64,000 nt of DNA from Streptomyces sp. TSRI0107 (GCF_001905845.1 NZ_LIVZ01000020.1:1-64000); one strand, 5' to 3'. Numbered from the stretch's first letter, positions 15,117 to 24,360 are shown. Notes: generated from the letters alone by a model not told the origin. Program-made: numbers and translations.

Positions 15117-15710
15117 TTACTTCCCGGCCGCCTTGGCGGCCTTCGCCGCCGCCTTCATCTCCTGCTTGTGCGCCCGCACCTTCGCCAGCGACTCCGGGCC
15201 GGTGATGTCGGCGACGGAGCGGAACGACTTCGGCTGCCCGTAGTCCCCGGCCGCCTCCCGCCATCCCGTGGGGCGCACCCCGAGCTGCTTGCCCAGCAGG
15301 GCGAGGAAGATCTGGGCCTTCTGCTTGCCGAAGCCGGGCAGCTCCTGGAGCCGCTTCAGCAGTTCGGCGCCGCTGCCGACGTCCTTCCACACGGCCTCGG
15401 CGTCCCCGTCGTAGTGCTCGACGAGGTACTGGCACAGCTGCTGGATCCGCTTGGCCATCGAGCCCGGGTAGCGGTGCACGGCCGGCTTCTCCGACAGCAC
15501 GGCGGCGAACGCCTCGGGGTCCTGGGCGGCGATGTCGTGGGCGTCCAGGTCGTCGGCGCCGAGCCGCCGGGCGATCGTCGCCGGACCCTTGAACGCCCAC
15601 TCCATCGGGATCTGCTGGTCGAGCAGCATGCCGACGAGCGCGGCGAGCGGACTGCGGCCGAGCAGCGCGTCGGCGTCGGGATCCTGGGCGAGGCGGAGGG
15701 TGACGTCCAT
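15117..15710 (-). CDS. HhH-GPD-type base excision repair protein (putative DNA glycosylase)
   Basis: 197 aa, start MDVTLRLAQDPDADALLGRS. Features are the N-terminal PLAALVGMLLDQQIPMEWAF (glycosylase helix) and the helix-hairpin-helix LQELPGFGKQKAQIFLALLG near residues 120-140, followed by an Asp-containing segment WREAAGDYG. The C-terminus is a Lys/Ala-rich tail (KAAAKAAKAAGK), probably DNA-contacting. Family members excise damaged bases. No Fe-S cluster cysteines are present. Confidence 0.85.
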   Translation of the reverse strand: MDVTLRLAQDPDADALLGRSPLAALVGMLLDQQIPMEWAFKGPATIARRLGADDLDAHDIAAQDPEAFAAVLSEKPAVHRYPGSMAKRIQQLCQYLVEHYDGDAEAVWKDVGSGAELLKRLQELPGFGKQKAQIFLALLGKQLGVRPTGWREAAGDYGQPKSFRSVADITGPESLAKVRAHKQEMKAAAKAAKAAGK

Positions 15711-15781
15711 GGACCGATGATCTCGCGTCCGGCGCGGGGGCGCGCGCCCTGGGGTGTGCTGGGTGGGCGCGCGGGCGCGCG

Positions 15782-16504
15782 TCAGGTCGCTCGCCAGTAC
15801 CCCAGCGCGTGCATCCGGTCCTTCGGAACGGACAGTTCCTTGCGGACGTACGTCGTGAGGGTGCGGGTGGTCGCGGTGTCGCAGGCGATCCAGACGTACG
15901 GGTCCGGGGCGGCCCGCAGCAGCTCGGGCAGCTCGGCCCGGACCTGTTCGGCGAGGCGGGCGCCGGCGTTCTCCCGGGGCACCGTCCGTATCTCGTGCCG
16001 GGAGGCGTCGGCACGGCTCGGGAGCCCGTCCGGCTCGCCCTCGAACCACACCGTGGCCGGGGTGGCCGCGAACTCCTGGAAGAGGGAGTTGAGCGCGGGC
16101 AGCGACGCCGGGTCGCCGATCGCGAAGACGTGCGAGGGCTCGGGCCGGGGCCGCTGGAAGCCCGTGCCCTGGACCGTCGCCTCGATGGTGTCCCCGGGCT
16201 TCGCCGCCCGCGCCCAGTCGCTGGCGCACCCCTCGTGGAGTGCGAACTCGAGGCTGAAGGTGCCGGCTTCCGGGTCGGGGTCGACGAGGGTGTAGGCCCG
16301 CTGGTGGGGCTTGCCCGCGTTCTCGAACCAGAGCCGGACCCACATGGTGGGGTGGACGCCGGTCGCGGCGAGCAGTCCGCCGTCGGTGAGGTGGAGCCGC
16401 CGGTAGTCGTCGGTGACGTCCTCCGCCCCGGTCACGGTGAGGACGAAGTCCTTCGCGCGCATCAGTTTCAGGACCGCGCCCTGCCAACCGTGCCCCTGCC
16501 CCAT
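15782..16504 (-). CDS. siderophore-interacting protein (FAD ferric-siderophore reductase)
   Basis: 240 aa from MGQGHGWQGAVLK (GGAGGAG in front). FAD-binding domain with the family motif RAYTLV near residue 68 and an NAD(P)H-binding half with HVFAIGDPASLPAL and YVWIACDTATTRTL. This SIP/ViuB family releases iron from imported ferric siderophores in the cytoplasm by reduction. An iron box (16547-16565) lies 43 bases upstream, shared with the divergent acylase operon, so expression should rise in iron starvation. Confidence 0.92.
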   Translation of the reverse strand: MGQGHGWQGAVLKLMRAKDFVLTVTGAEDVTDDYRRLHLTDGGLLAATGVHPTMWVRLWFENAGKPHQRAYTLVDPDPEAGTFSLEFALHEGCASDWARAAKPGDTIEATVQGTGFQRPRPEPSHVFAIGDPASLPALNSLFQEFAATPATVWFEGEPDGLPSRADASRHEIRTVPRENAGARLAEQVRAELPELLRAAPDPYVWIACDTATTRTLTTYVRKELSVPKDRMHALGYWRAT

Positions 16505-16546
16505 GGCGCTCCTCCACACGTCGCGTACGATTCCGCCACCACTCAG

Positions 16547-16565
16547 TTAGGCAAGGCTAACCTAA
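16547..16565. promoter_or_regulatory. DmdR1/IdeR iron box
   Basis: TTAGGCAAGGCTAACCTAA is 17/19 identical to the canonical actinobacterial iron-box palindrome TTAGGTTAGGCTAACCTAA. It sits between the divergent siderophore-interacting protein and penicillin-acylase genes and can repress both when iron is plentiful. Confidence 0.85.
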
Positions 16566-16586
16566 AGCATGGAAAGGGGTACAGGG

Positions 16587-18677
16587 GTGACCACCGAGAG
16601 GGACGGGATCCACGGGCTCTACCGGGACGCCTGGGGCATCCCGCATCTGCGGGCCGGCAGCGCACCGGAACTCGCCCGCGCCCAGGGCCGGGTCACCGCC
16701 CTCGACCGCGCCTGGCAGCTGGAGGTCGAACGCCACCGCGCCCAGGGCACCTCCGCCGCCTTCCTCGGCACCGAATCCCTCGCCTGGGACATTCTCGCCC
16801 GCCGTGCCCGCCTCGCCGACACCGCCCGCCGCTGCTTCGACGCGCTGGCCGAACGGGACCCGGAGTCGGCGGAGTTCGTACAGGCGTACGTCGACGGCGT
16901 CAACGACGGTCTCGCGGCAGGTGCCCGCCGCGCCCCCGAGTTCGCCGAGACCGGCCTGGCCCCCGGCCGTTGGGAGCCCTGGACCCCGTTCGCCGTCTGG
17001 CTGTCCACCCACGTCCTCTTCGCCGGGTTCCCCGCGAAACTCTGGCGCGCGCACGCCGCACGGCACCTCGGTCCGGAGGCCGTCGGCCTGTTCGCCACCG
17101 ACGGCCCCGGCACCTCCGGCAGCAACGGCTGGCTGGTGTCCGGCGAGCGGACCGTCACCGGACAGGCCGTCATCGCGGGCGACCCGCACCGCTGGATCGA
17201 GGACCCCGGCGTCTACCAGCAGATCCACCTGTCCTGCCCGGAGTTCGACGTCGTCGGCCTCGCCGTGCCCGGCGTCCCCGGCATCGCCCACTTCGGCCAC
17301 ACCGGCACCGTCGCCTGGGCCATCACCAACGCCATGGCCGACTACCAGGACCTCTACGAGGAGCGGCTGCGCCGCACCGGAGCGGGCGTGGAGGCCCTCG
17401 GACCCGACGGCATCTGGCGGCACGCCACCCGGCACACCGAGTACGTCGACGTGCGGGGCGAGGAACGCGTGCCCGTCGAGGTGATCGAGACCGACCGCGG
17501 TCCCGTCGTCGCGGGCGGCCCCGAAGGCCTCGACGACGGCACCCCGCTCGCCCTCAGCCTGCGCCAGCCGCCCCGCGTCACCGCCGACCTCGGCTTCGGC
17601 GCCCTGCTGCCGCTGCTGCGGGCCCGCACGGTGGCCGACGTCGACCGTGCCTTCGACCAGTGGGCCGAGCCGGTCAACGTCGTCCAGGCCGCCGACACCG
17701 AGGGCGGCACCCTGCACCGGGTCGCGGGCCGGGTGCCGGAACGCTCCTTCGCCAACCGCCTCGGCCCGGTGCCCGCCTGGGAACCCGGCCACGAGTGGAC
17801 CGGCTGGCACGAGACGCCCCGCGCGGGCCTCACCGACGGCATCGCCGTCATGGCCAACCAGCGCGGCCCCGCCGCCCCCCTCGGCATCGAGTTCGCCCCG
17901 CCGCACCGCGCCGACCGCATCGCCGCCCTGCTCGCCGAGAAGGAGCACTGGGCGGCCGGCGACATGCCCGCGATCCACACGGACACCCACCTCGCCTCCG
18001 CCGCGCCCCTCCTGGACCTCCTCGCCGGCCTCGACGGCCTCAGCCCCGAGGTGGAACGGCTGCGTGAGCGCCTGCTGCGCTGGGACCGCCGTATGGACGC
18101 GACCAGCGCCGACGCCGCCGCCTTCGCGGCCGTACGGAGCGCGCTCGTCCGCGGCCTCGCCGCCCAACCGGTGTTCGCTCCGCTCACCGACGTGCCCGCC
18201 TACCCGGAGGCCCTGCTGCCCTGGCTGAACCTCACCGTGCGCATCGGCTACGCCCTCGAACACCTGCTGCGCGCGCCGGAGCTGTACGGCATCGACCGCG
18301 CGGCACTGGCCCGCGAGGCGCTGGAGGAGACCGCCGCGCGGCCGCCGCGGGGCACTTGGGGTGACACCCACCGCCTCGCCCCCTGGCGGGCCCTGACCAC
18401 CACCTCGTTCGCGGAACCAGGCCTGTCCGGCGACCACGACTGCGTGCTGTGCACCTCCGCCGTCCCCGGCCTCACCGACCTCGCCGCGCGCGGCCCGGCC
18501 GCCCGCTACGTGTGGGACCTGGCCCGACGCGAGGACAGCCGGTGGGTGGTGCCGTTCGGCGCGTCCGGTGTGCCCGGCTCGCCGCACCACCGCGATCAAC
18601 TCCCCCGATGGGTCGAGGGAGAACTCGTCCCGGTCGTCACCGACTGGGACCAGCTCATGAGGGAAACCGATGTCTGA
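16587..18677 (+). CDS. penicillin-acylase family Ntn hydrolase, iron-regulated (DesG-like)
   Basis: 696 aa from the GTG at 16587, chosen because AAAGGGG lies 7 bases before it; an ATG 18 bases upstream has no site. The family nucleophile motif SNGW is present (Ser179), and autocatalytic cleavage before it would give alpha and beta chains; further motifs are ITNAMADYQDLYEE and HLSCPEFDVVGLAVPGVPGI. No signal peptide is seen, so it is likely cytoplasmic, unlike classical penicillin G acylases. It heads an operon with an IucB/RhbD-like acetyltransferase, a cupin and an SDR under an iron box. A penicillin-amidase/acyltransferase pair (desG, desH) has been described in some desferrioxamine clusters; this pair resembles it but no desABCD is here. 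Siderophore trimming or acyl exchange is an inference. Confidence 0.88.
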   Translation: MTTERDGIHGLYRDAWGIPHLRAGSAPELARAQGRVTALDRAWQLEVERHRAQGTSAAFLGTESLAWDILARRARLADTARRCFDALAERDPESAEFVQAYVDGVNDGLAAGARRAPEFAETGLAPGRWEPWTPFAVWLSTHVLFAGFPAKLWRAHAARHLGPEAVGLFATDGPGTSGSNGWLVSGERTVTGQAVIAGDPHRWIEDPGVYQQIHLSCPEFDVVGLAVPGVPGIAHFGHTGTVAWAITNAMADYQDLYEERLRRTGAGVEALGPDGIWRHATRHTEYVDVRGEERVPVEVIETDRGPVVAGGPEGLDDGTPLALSLRQPPRVTADLGFGALLPLLRARTVADVDRAFDQWAEPVNVVQAADTEGGTLHRVAGRVPERSFANRLGPVPAWEPGHEWTGWHETPRAGLTDGIAVMANQRGPAAPLGIEFAPPHRADRIAALLAEKEHWAAGDMPAIHTDTHLASAAPLLDLLAGLDGLSPEVERLRERLLRWDRRMDATSADAAAFAAVRSALVRGLAAQPVFAPLTDVPAYPEALLPWLNLTVRIGYALEHLLRAPELYGIDRAALAREALEETAARPPRGTWGDTHRLAPWRALTTTSFAEPGLSGDHDCVLCTSAVPGLTDLAARGPAARYVWDLARREDSRWVVPFGASGVPGSPHHRDQLPRWVEGELVPVVTDWDQLMRETDV

Positions 18678-19278
18678 CCCGTATGTTTCACGTGAAACCG
18701 TCCACGAGGAGACGGTCGCCGGCTTCGGCACCGTCCGCGTCATCCCCCTCGACGCCAAGGGTGACGCCGAGCTGATCCACGGCTGGGTCAGCGAGGAGCG
18801 GGCTTCCTTCTGGGGCATGAACGACCTGACGAAAGACCAGGTCGCCGACGTCTACGTCCACTTGGACAGCCTCGACACCCACCACGCCTTCCTCCTCGTC
18901 AAGGACGGCGTCCCGGCAGCCCTGCTCCAGACCTACGACCCGGAGGCCGACCGGGTGGGCGAGTGCTACCCGGTCGAACCCGGGGACATCGGCATCCACC
19001 TGCTCCTCGCACCCGCCCCGGCGGACGGCGCGCGGGCCGGCTGGACGGCGCGGCTGACGATGGCCATCACCGGGTACGTCTTCCGCGCGCTCGGCCGGCA
19101 GCGGATCGTCGTCGACCCGGACGTCCGCAACGACAAGGCGATAGCCCGCTTCGTGAAGCAGGGCTTCGTGGCGGGCCCGGCGGTCGTGCTGCCGGAGATC
19201 GATCTGCCGGAGGTGCACCTGCCGGAGAAGCGGGCACAACTGGCCTTCCTCAGCCGGGAGGTAGCCTTCCCGGGGTGA
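18670..19278 (+). CDS. GNAT acetyltransferase, siderophore type (IucB/RhbD-like)
   Basis: 202 aa. Similar to the acetyltransferases that acylate N-hydroxylysine-type amines in hydroxamate siderophores: SEERASFWGMNDLTKDQV, LQTYDPEADRVGECYPVEPG, IGIHLLLAP, and the acetyl-CoA region RIVVDPDVRNDKAIARFVKQ. The ATG overlaps the acylase stop codon by eight bases and GAGGG precedes it, so the genes are coupled. The first codons carry a perfect parS site (encoding VSRET). Its acyl substrate cannot be inferred. Confidence 0.88.
   Translation: MSDPYVSRETVHEETVAGFGTVRVIPLDAKGDAELIHGWVSEERASFWGMNDLTKDQVADVYVHLDSLDTHHAFLLVKDGVPAALLQTYDPEADRVGECYPVEPGDIGIHLLLAPAPADGARAGWTARLTMAITGYVFRALGRQRIVVDPDVRNDKAIARFVKQGFVAGPAVVLPEIDLPEVHLPEKRAQLAFLSREVAFPG
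18685..18698. promoter_or_regulatory. parS centromere site (ParB binding), inside a coding sequence
   Basis: GTTTCACGTGAAAC, the perfect 14-bp parS palindrome bound by ParB in Streptomyces chromosome segregation. It lies in codons 6-10 of the acetyltransferase gene. Confidence 0.85.
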
Positions 19279-19775
19279 CCCCGGACCACGAGACCACGTC
19301 ACCCACTCCCGAAGCCCTCGTCGCCCACTACGGACTCGAACCGATCCCGCGCGAGGGCGGACTGTTCCGGCGCACCTGGGCCGGGCCCGAACGCCCGGAC
19401 GGCCGCCCCGAGGGCAGCGCGATCATCGCCCTGCTCACCCGGGACGACCACTCCGCGCTGCACCGCCTCCCCGCCGACGAGACCTGGCACTTCTACCTCG
19501 GCGACCCACTGGAACTCCTGCTGCTCGCCCCCGACGGCGGCACCCGCACCGCCGTGCTCGGCGCGGACGTCCTGGGCGGCCAGCACGTCCAGTTCACCGT
19601 GCCCGCCGGCACCTGGATGGGCGGCCGGGTCGCCGCCGGCGGCTCCTGGACGCTGTTCGGCTGCACCATGGCCCCCGGCTTCACCTACGCCGACTACGAG
19701 CACGGCGAGTCCGCCGAACTCACGGCGCGCTACCCGGCGCAGGCCGCGCGGATCATGGAACTCTGCCGCCCATGA
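19275..19775 (+). CDS. DUF985-type cupin protein
   Basis: 166 aa from the GTG at 19275, which overlaps the preceding stop (GTGA). The start region ALVAHYGLEPIPREGGLFRR and the cupin strands SALHRLPADETWHFYLGD and VPAGTWMGGRVA are typical of DUF985 proteins, whose biochemical role is mostly unknown. Third gene of the iron-box operon; its ATGA overlap with the next gene supports co-translation. Confidence 0.87.
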   Translation: MTPDHETTSPTPEALVAHYGLEPIPREGGLFRRTWAGPERPDGRPEGSAIIALLTRDDHSALHRLPADETWHFYLGDPLELLLLAPDGGTRTAVLGADVLGGQHVQFTVPAGTWMGGRVAAGGSWTLFGCTMAPGFTYADYEHGESAELTARYPAQAARIMELCRP

Positions 19776-20527
19776 GGCTCCTGGAAGGCCAGACCGCCCT
19801 GGTCACCGGCGCGGGCGGCGGCATCGGCCGGGGCATCGCGCTGCAGTTCGCCGAACACGGCGCGGCGGTCGCCGTGCACTGCCGTACGGCGGTGGAACAG
19901 GCGCGGGCCGTGGCCGGCCGCATCCACGGCCTGGGCGGCCGGGCCGTCGTCCTGCGCGGCGACCTCACCGACGAGGACGCGTGCCACCGTGTCGTCCGCG
20001 ACGCCGCCGAATGGGCCGGCGGACGGCTCACCGCGCTGGTCAACAACGCGGGCGTGCAACCGGTGCGCGAACTGGCCGGGATGACCGCCGAGGAGTGGCG
20101 GACCGTCGTGGACACCAACCTGGGCAGCGTGTTCGCGTGCACACAGGCGGCCGTGGACGTCATGGGGGAGGGCGGCTCGGTGACCCACATCGCCTCCATC
20201 GAGGCGAGCGCCCCGGCCCCGGCCCACGCCCACTACAGCGCCTCCAAGGCGGCCGTCGTGATGCACGCCCGCGCGGCGGCCCTGGAGTACGGCCCCCTCG
20301 GCATCCGCGTCAACACCGTCTCGCCCGGCCTGATCGACCGCGAGGGCCTGGCGGAGGCCTGGCCGGACGGCGTACGACGCTGGCGGCAGGCCGCACCGCT
20401 GGGCCGGCTGGGACGGCCGGAGGACATCGGGGACGCCTGCGTGTTCCTGGCCTCGCCGCTCGCGTCCTGGGTGACCGGACACGACCTCGTGGTGGACGGC
20501 GGGGTGACGGCCCGGCCGACCTGGTGA
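19772..20527 (+). CDS. short-chain dehydrogenase/reductase
   Basis: 251 aa classical SDR. The nucleotide-binding motif is TGAGGGIGRG (residues about 11-20), with NNAGVQ near 90, catalytic Ser in ASIEASAPAP and the YSASK pair (Tyr/Lys near 155-159), and the C-terminal WVTGHDLVVDGG. The substrate is unknown. It overlaps the cupin gene (ATGA) and is the last clearly coupled gene of the iron-box operon; 75 bases separate it from the copper gene. Confidence 0.92.
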   Translation: MRLLEGQTALVTGAGGGIGRGIALQFAEHGAAVAVHCRTAVEQARAVAGRIHGLGGRAVVLRGDLTDEDACHRVVRDAAEWAGGRLTALVNNAGVQPVRELAGMTAEEWRTVVDTNLGSVFACTQAAVDVMGEGGSVTHIASIEASAPAPAHAHYSASKAAVVMHARAAALEYGPLGIRVNTVSPGLIDREGLAEAWPDGVRRWRQAAPLGRLGRPEDIGDACVFLASPLASWVTGHDLVVDGGVTARPTW

Positions 20528-20602
20528 GCCGACTGAACATCCGGAGCCCGGCGTCCGTACTCCTCCCGAAGGGCAGGCGCGGACACCGGGAGTACGGATC
20601 TG

Positions 20603-22354
20603 ATGCACACGGGCGGACGACCGCGCTGCCGGCCGGCGCTGACGGCGGTACTGCTGATCCTGCTCCTCCTCGGCTCCGCCGCCCCCGCCTCCGCGCACGC
20701 CGCCCTCGCCGGCACCGACCCCCGCGACGGCACCGTCCTGAAATCGGCGCCGCGCGCCCTCACCCTCGACTTCACCGAGTCCGTCGGCCTGCTCGACGGC
20801 TCCGTACGGCTCCTCGGCCCCGACAACCGGCGGGTGCACGTCGAGGAGCCGCGCCACGTACCCGGCGGCGACGACCGGGTCCGCGTCACCCTCCCCGACG
20901 GCCTGCGCACCGGCACCTACACCGTGGCCTGGCGGGTGGTCTCCGCCGACAGCCACCCCGTCTCCGGCGTCTTCACCTTCTCCGTCGGCAAGGCCACCCG
21001 CACCACGGCCGCACCGGACACCGGCCCGCCCGAGCACCCGGCGACCAAGGCCCTGCACACCCTCGCCCGCCACCTCGCGTACCTCGCCGCCGCCCTCCTC
21101 CTCGGCACGGCCGCCTTCATCGCCTTCTGCCGCCCACCCGACCCCCGCCCGCTGCGCCGCCTGCTCGTCACCGGCTGGTGGGCCCTGCTGCTGTCCACCC
21201 TCGCCCTGCTGTTGCTGCGCGCCCCGTACGAGACGGGCACGGCACCCTGGACGGCCTTCGACCCCGCCGCCCTCACCCGCACCCTGACCGGCCGCCCCGG
21301 CATGGCCCTTCTGGCCCGGGTTGCCCTGCTCCTGCTGCTCGTACGGCTCCCCAGGCGCCCCCTGCCGGCCGTCCACATCCCCCTCGCCGTGGGCCTGGCC
21401 CTCACCTGGGCCGCCGCCGAGCACGCCTCCGCGGGGATCCAGGTGCCGGTGGCGATGACGTCCTCGGTGCTGCACCTGCTGGCGACGGCGGCCTGGCTGG
21501 GCGGCCTCGCCGCGCTGCTGACCAGCCTGCGCCACGGCACCCTGCCCGCCGGCACCGTGCACCGCTTCTCCCGGCTCGCCTTCGCCTCCGTGACCGTCCT
21601 CGCCGTCACCGGCACCTACCAGTCCTGGCGCGGCCTGGGCTCCTTCGACGCGCTCACCGAGACGTCGTACGGCCGCCTCCTGCTCGCCAAACTCGCCGGC
21701 GTCGCGCTGCTGCTGGCGGCGGCGGGGGTGTCGCGGCGGCTGATACGGGTGCCGGCGGAGCGGACGGCCGTACGGGAGAGGGTGCCGGAGCCGGTGGGCG
21801 GACCGCTTCCCGAGCCGGAGCCGGAGCCGGAGCCCGGGTCCGAGGCCGCTTCCGCGCCGGAGCGTCCGCTCGACCAGCGCCGTCTGCGCCGCTCGGTCCT
21901 CGTCGAAGCAGCGCTGGGCGTGGCGGTGCTCCTGATCACCACCCTCCTGACAGGCACCCTCCCGGGCCGCGCCGAGACCGAGGCCGCGGCGGCCGGACAG
22001 ACGACCGTGCTGCCCCCCACCACGACCACGACCGTCCCCTTCGACGTGGGCACCCCCGGCGGCAGCGGCAAGGTGCAGATCACCCTGGACCCGGCCCGCA
22101 CCGGCGAGAACTCCGTGCAGGCGGTCGTCTTCGGCGCCGACGGCGGCGTCACCACGGTCCCCGAACTCCGCCTCACCTTCACCCTGCCCGCCCAGGAGAT
22201 CGGCCCCATCGACGCCGAACTGGCCGACCGCGGCGGCTACTGGGCCACCGACAGCCTCGACCTGCCCGTCCCGGGCACGTGGACCATGAGGACGACCGTG
22301 CGGCTGTCGGAGTTCGACCAGGTGACGGTGGCCCGCCCGGTACGGATCAGCTGA
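20603..22354 (+). CDS. CopC-CopD fusion copper protein (YcnJ-like)
   Basis: 583 aa. A signal peptide ends at SAHA near residue 31-33, so the mature protein starts at or near His32, as in CopC proteins whose N-terminal His binds copper. The CopC beta domain spans about 32-130 (LDFTESVGLLDGSVRL, SADSHPVSGVFTFSVG). About eight CopD transmembrane helices follow (about 150-385), then a charged cytoplasmic loop (EPEPEPEPGSEA), one more helix (about 430-450) and an extracytoplasmic beta domain ending at 583. The protein probably moves copper across the membrane. A two-component system follows directly. Confidence 0.9.
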   Translation: MHTGGRPRCRPALTAVLLILLLLGSAAPASAHAALAGTDPRDGTVLKSAPRALTLDFTESVGLLDGSVRLLGPDNRRVHVEEPRHVPGGDDRVRVTLPDGLRTGTYTVAWRVVSADSHPVSGVFTFSVGKATRTTAAPDTGPPEHPATKALHTLARHLAYLAAALLLGTAAFIAFCRPPDPRPLRRLLVTGWWALLLSTLALLLLRAPYETGTAPWTAFDPAALTRTLTGRPGMALLARVALLLLLVRLPRRPLPAVHIPLAVGLALTWAAAEHASAGIQVPVAMTSSVLHLLATAAWLGGLAALLTSLRHGTLPAGTVHRFSRLAFASVTVLAVTGTYQSWRGLGSFDALTETSYGRLLLAKLAGVALLLAAAGVSRRLIRVPAERTAVRERVPEPVGGPLPEPEPEPEPGSEAASAPERPLDQRRLRRSVLVEAALGVAVLLITTLLTGTLPGRAETEAAAAGQTTVLPPTTTTTVPFDVGTPGGSGKVQITLDPARTGENSVQAVVFGADGGVTTVPELRLTFTLPAQEIGPIDAELADRGGYWATDSLDLPVPGTWTMRTTVRLSEFDQVTVARPVRIS

Positions 22355-22412
22355 CCCGGGTCATCCGAACGGCTGACCCCGCCCCGCCTCCCAGGGCCGA
22401 CAATGAAGGTGT

Positions 22413-23687
22413 TTGCCCAGCTCAGTGAAGGACGCGGCGAAGGATTCGGCGCGAGAGGCGGTGAAGCCCGTGACGCACGCCCCGGCGGACGACCACGACG
22501 TACGGGAGACCGGACGCGACGCCCGCACCGCCCTCGCCGTCGTCATGCACTCCGCCTTCTTCGTGCTGCTCGGCGCCTCCCTCGCCCGCTACCTCGCCCG
22601 GCACGGCCCCGAACCCCGCACCCCGTGGATCATCGCCCTGTCCGTGCTGCTGGCCGCGCTGTACGTGCTCGGCCCGGCCCTAGGCGCCCGCCTCACCGCG
22701 CGCCGGATGATCTGGCTCGGCGCGGTGGTGGCCGCTTGGGCCGCGCTGGTGGCACTGGCGCCGAGCTTCGCCTGGTGCGCGGTCCCGCTCTTCTACACCG
22801 GCCTGCGCACCCTGCCGCTCCGCGCGGCCATCACCCTGGTCGTGCTGCTCACCGCACTCGTGGTGGCGGCCCAGCTGAAACTGGCGGGCTGGGCCGACCC
22901 GAACGTGCTCCTCGCACCCCCGGCGGTGGCCGCGATCGCCACCACGGTGTTCGTCACGATGGAACGCCAGTCGGCCCGCCAGCGCGCCCTCATCGACGAC
23001 CTCGTGCGCACCCGCCGCGTCCTCGCCGCCACCGAGCGCCGCGAAGGCATGCTGGCCGAACGGGAACGCCTCGCCCGGGAGATCCACGACACCGTCGCCC
23101 AGGGGCTGTCCAGCCAGCGGATGCTGCTGCAGGCGGCGGACCGGGTCTGGGAGACCGACCCGGCCGGCGCCCGCTCCCACATCCGTACGGCCGCCTCCGT
23201 CGCCGAACACAACCTCGCCGAGGCCCGCCGCTTCGTCCACGACCTCACCCCGGCCGACCTCGCGGGCGGCACCGGCATCGGCCGCGCCCTCGCCGCGCTG
23301 GCCGAGCGCGAGAGCGACGCCCACCTCACCGTCCGGCTGCACACCGAGGGCACCCCGGCGGCCCCGTTGCCCGCACTGGTCGAATCGGCCCTGCTGCGCA
23401 TCGCGCAGGGCGCCCTCGCCAACGTCCGCGAACACGCGGCCGCCACCACGGCGACCCTCACCCTGACCTGCCTGGACGACCAGATCGTGCTGGACGTGGC
23501 CGACGACGGCCGCGGCTTCGATCCCCGCACCCCCGCCCCCGCACGCGACGTGCGCGGCCACGGCCTCCCCGCCATCCGCGCCCGCCTCCGCCAGCTGGGC
23601 GGCACCCTGACGATCGAGTCGGCCCCCGGCGAAGGCACGGTCGTATCGGCCGCGATCCCCCTGACGACCCCCACGGAGCCCCGATGA
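22413..23687 (+). CDS. sensor histidine kinase (HisKA_3, NarL-partner type)
   Basis: Up to 424 aa from the TTG at 22413 (GAAGG just upstream); GTG codons at 22425 and further in are alternatives. About six hydrophobic segments (residues about 42-170) form a membrane sensor without a large extracellular loop. The DHp helix has the phospho-acceptor His in ERLAREIHDTVAQGLSSQRM, and the ATPase domain has VADDGRGFDP and GHGLPAIRARLRQLGG. The stop overlaps the start of the response regulator (ATGA). The signal sensed is unknown; proximity to the copper gene is suggestive only. Confidence 0.9.
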   Translation: MPSSVKDAAKDSAREAVKPVTHAPADDHDVRETGRDARTALAVVMHSAFFVLLGASLARYLARHGPEPRTPWIIALSVLLAALYVLGPALGARLTARRMIWLGAVVAAWAALVALAPSFAWCAVPLFYTGLRTLPLRAAITLVVLLTALVVAAQLKLAGWADPNVLLAPPAVAAIATTVFVTMERQSARQRALIDDLVRTRRVLAATERREGMLAERERLAREIHDTVAQGLSSQRMLLQAADRVWETDPAGARSHIRTAASVAEHNLAEARRFVHDLTPADLAGGTGIGRALAALAERESDAHLTVRLHTEGTPAAPLPALVESALLRIAQGALANVREHAAATTATLTLTCLDDQIVLDVADDGRGFDPRTPAPARDVRGHGLPAIRARLRQLGGTLTIESAPGEGTVVSAAIPLTTPTEPR

Positions 23688-24319
23688 CGGCGACGACCGT
23701 ACGGATCCTCCTCTGCGACGACCACGCGGTCGTCCGCGCCGGCCTGCGCGCCCTCCTGTCGAGCGCCCCGGACATAGAGGTGACCGGCGAGGCGGCGACA
23801 GGCGAGGAGGCCATCGCGCTGACCCGCAAACTGTCCCCGGACGTCGTCCTGATGGACCTCCAGCTCGGCGAGGGCATCGACGGCGTGGAGACGACCCGCC
23901 GCATCCTCGCCATGACCGACCCGGCACCCCACGTCCTGGTCCTCACCACCTACGACACCGACGCGGACATCACCCGCGCCATCGAGGCCGGCGCCACCGG
24001 CTACCTCCTCAAGGCCGAGCGCCCCGAGGAACTCTTCGCCGCCATCCACGCCGCCGCCCAGGGCCGCACGGCCCTCTCACCCCCCGTCGCGGGCCGCGTC
24101 ATGGCCCACCTGCGCACCCCGCGCCCCACCCTCACCCCACGCGAACGCGACATCCTCGGCCACCTCGTCCAGGGCCTCACCAACCGCGACATCGCCCGCA
24201 CCCTCTTCATCAGCGAGGCCACCGTCAAAACCCACCTGCGCCGCATCTACGAAAAACTGGGCGTCACCACACGCGCGGGCGCGGTGGCGACGGCGAAGGA
24301 ACAGCGACTGATCCCTTGA
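23684..24319 (+). CDS. NarL/FixJ family response regulator
   Basis: 211 aa. The receiver domain has the acidic pair DD near residues 12-13, phospho-acceptor Asp58 (VVLMDLQLGEG) and Lys near 108 (YLLKAERPEE). The C-terminal LuxR-type HTH is LTPRERDILGHLVQGLTNRD followed by TVKTHLRRIYEKLGV. It is translationally coupled to the kinase and followed by a hairpin terminator at 24331. Confidence 0.93.
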   Translation: MTATTVRILLCDDHAVVRAGLRALLSSAPDIEVTGEAATGEEAIALTRKLSPDVVLMDLQLGEGIDGVETTRRILAMTDPAPHVLVLTTYDTDADITRAIEAGATGYLLKAERPEELFAAIHAAAQGRTALSPPVAGRVMAHLRTPRPTLTPRERDILGHLVQGLTNRDIARTLFISEATVKTHLRRIYEKLGVTTRAGAVATAKEQRLIP

Positions 24320-24330
24320 ACACCAGATGA

Positions 24331-24360
24331 GGCCCCCCGACCGGCGAACTGGTCGGGGCC
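24331..24360 (+). terminator. terminator of the two-component operon
   Basis: A hairpin GGCCCCCCGACC / GGTCGGGGCC with loop GGCGAACT, followed by TTCA; it is 11 bases after the response regulator stop. It is nearly the same sequence as the hairpin at 24472-24507. Confidence 0.7.

Noticed and set aside
16557..18818. 753-codon minus frame over the penicillin acylase
   Set aside because: Shadow of the acylase gene; no domain and a biased composition.
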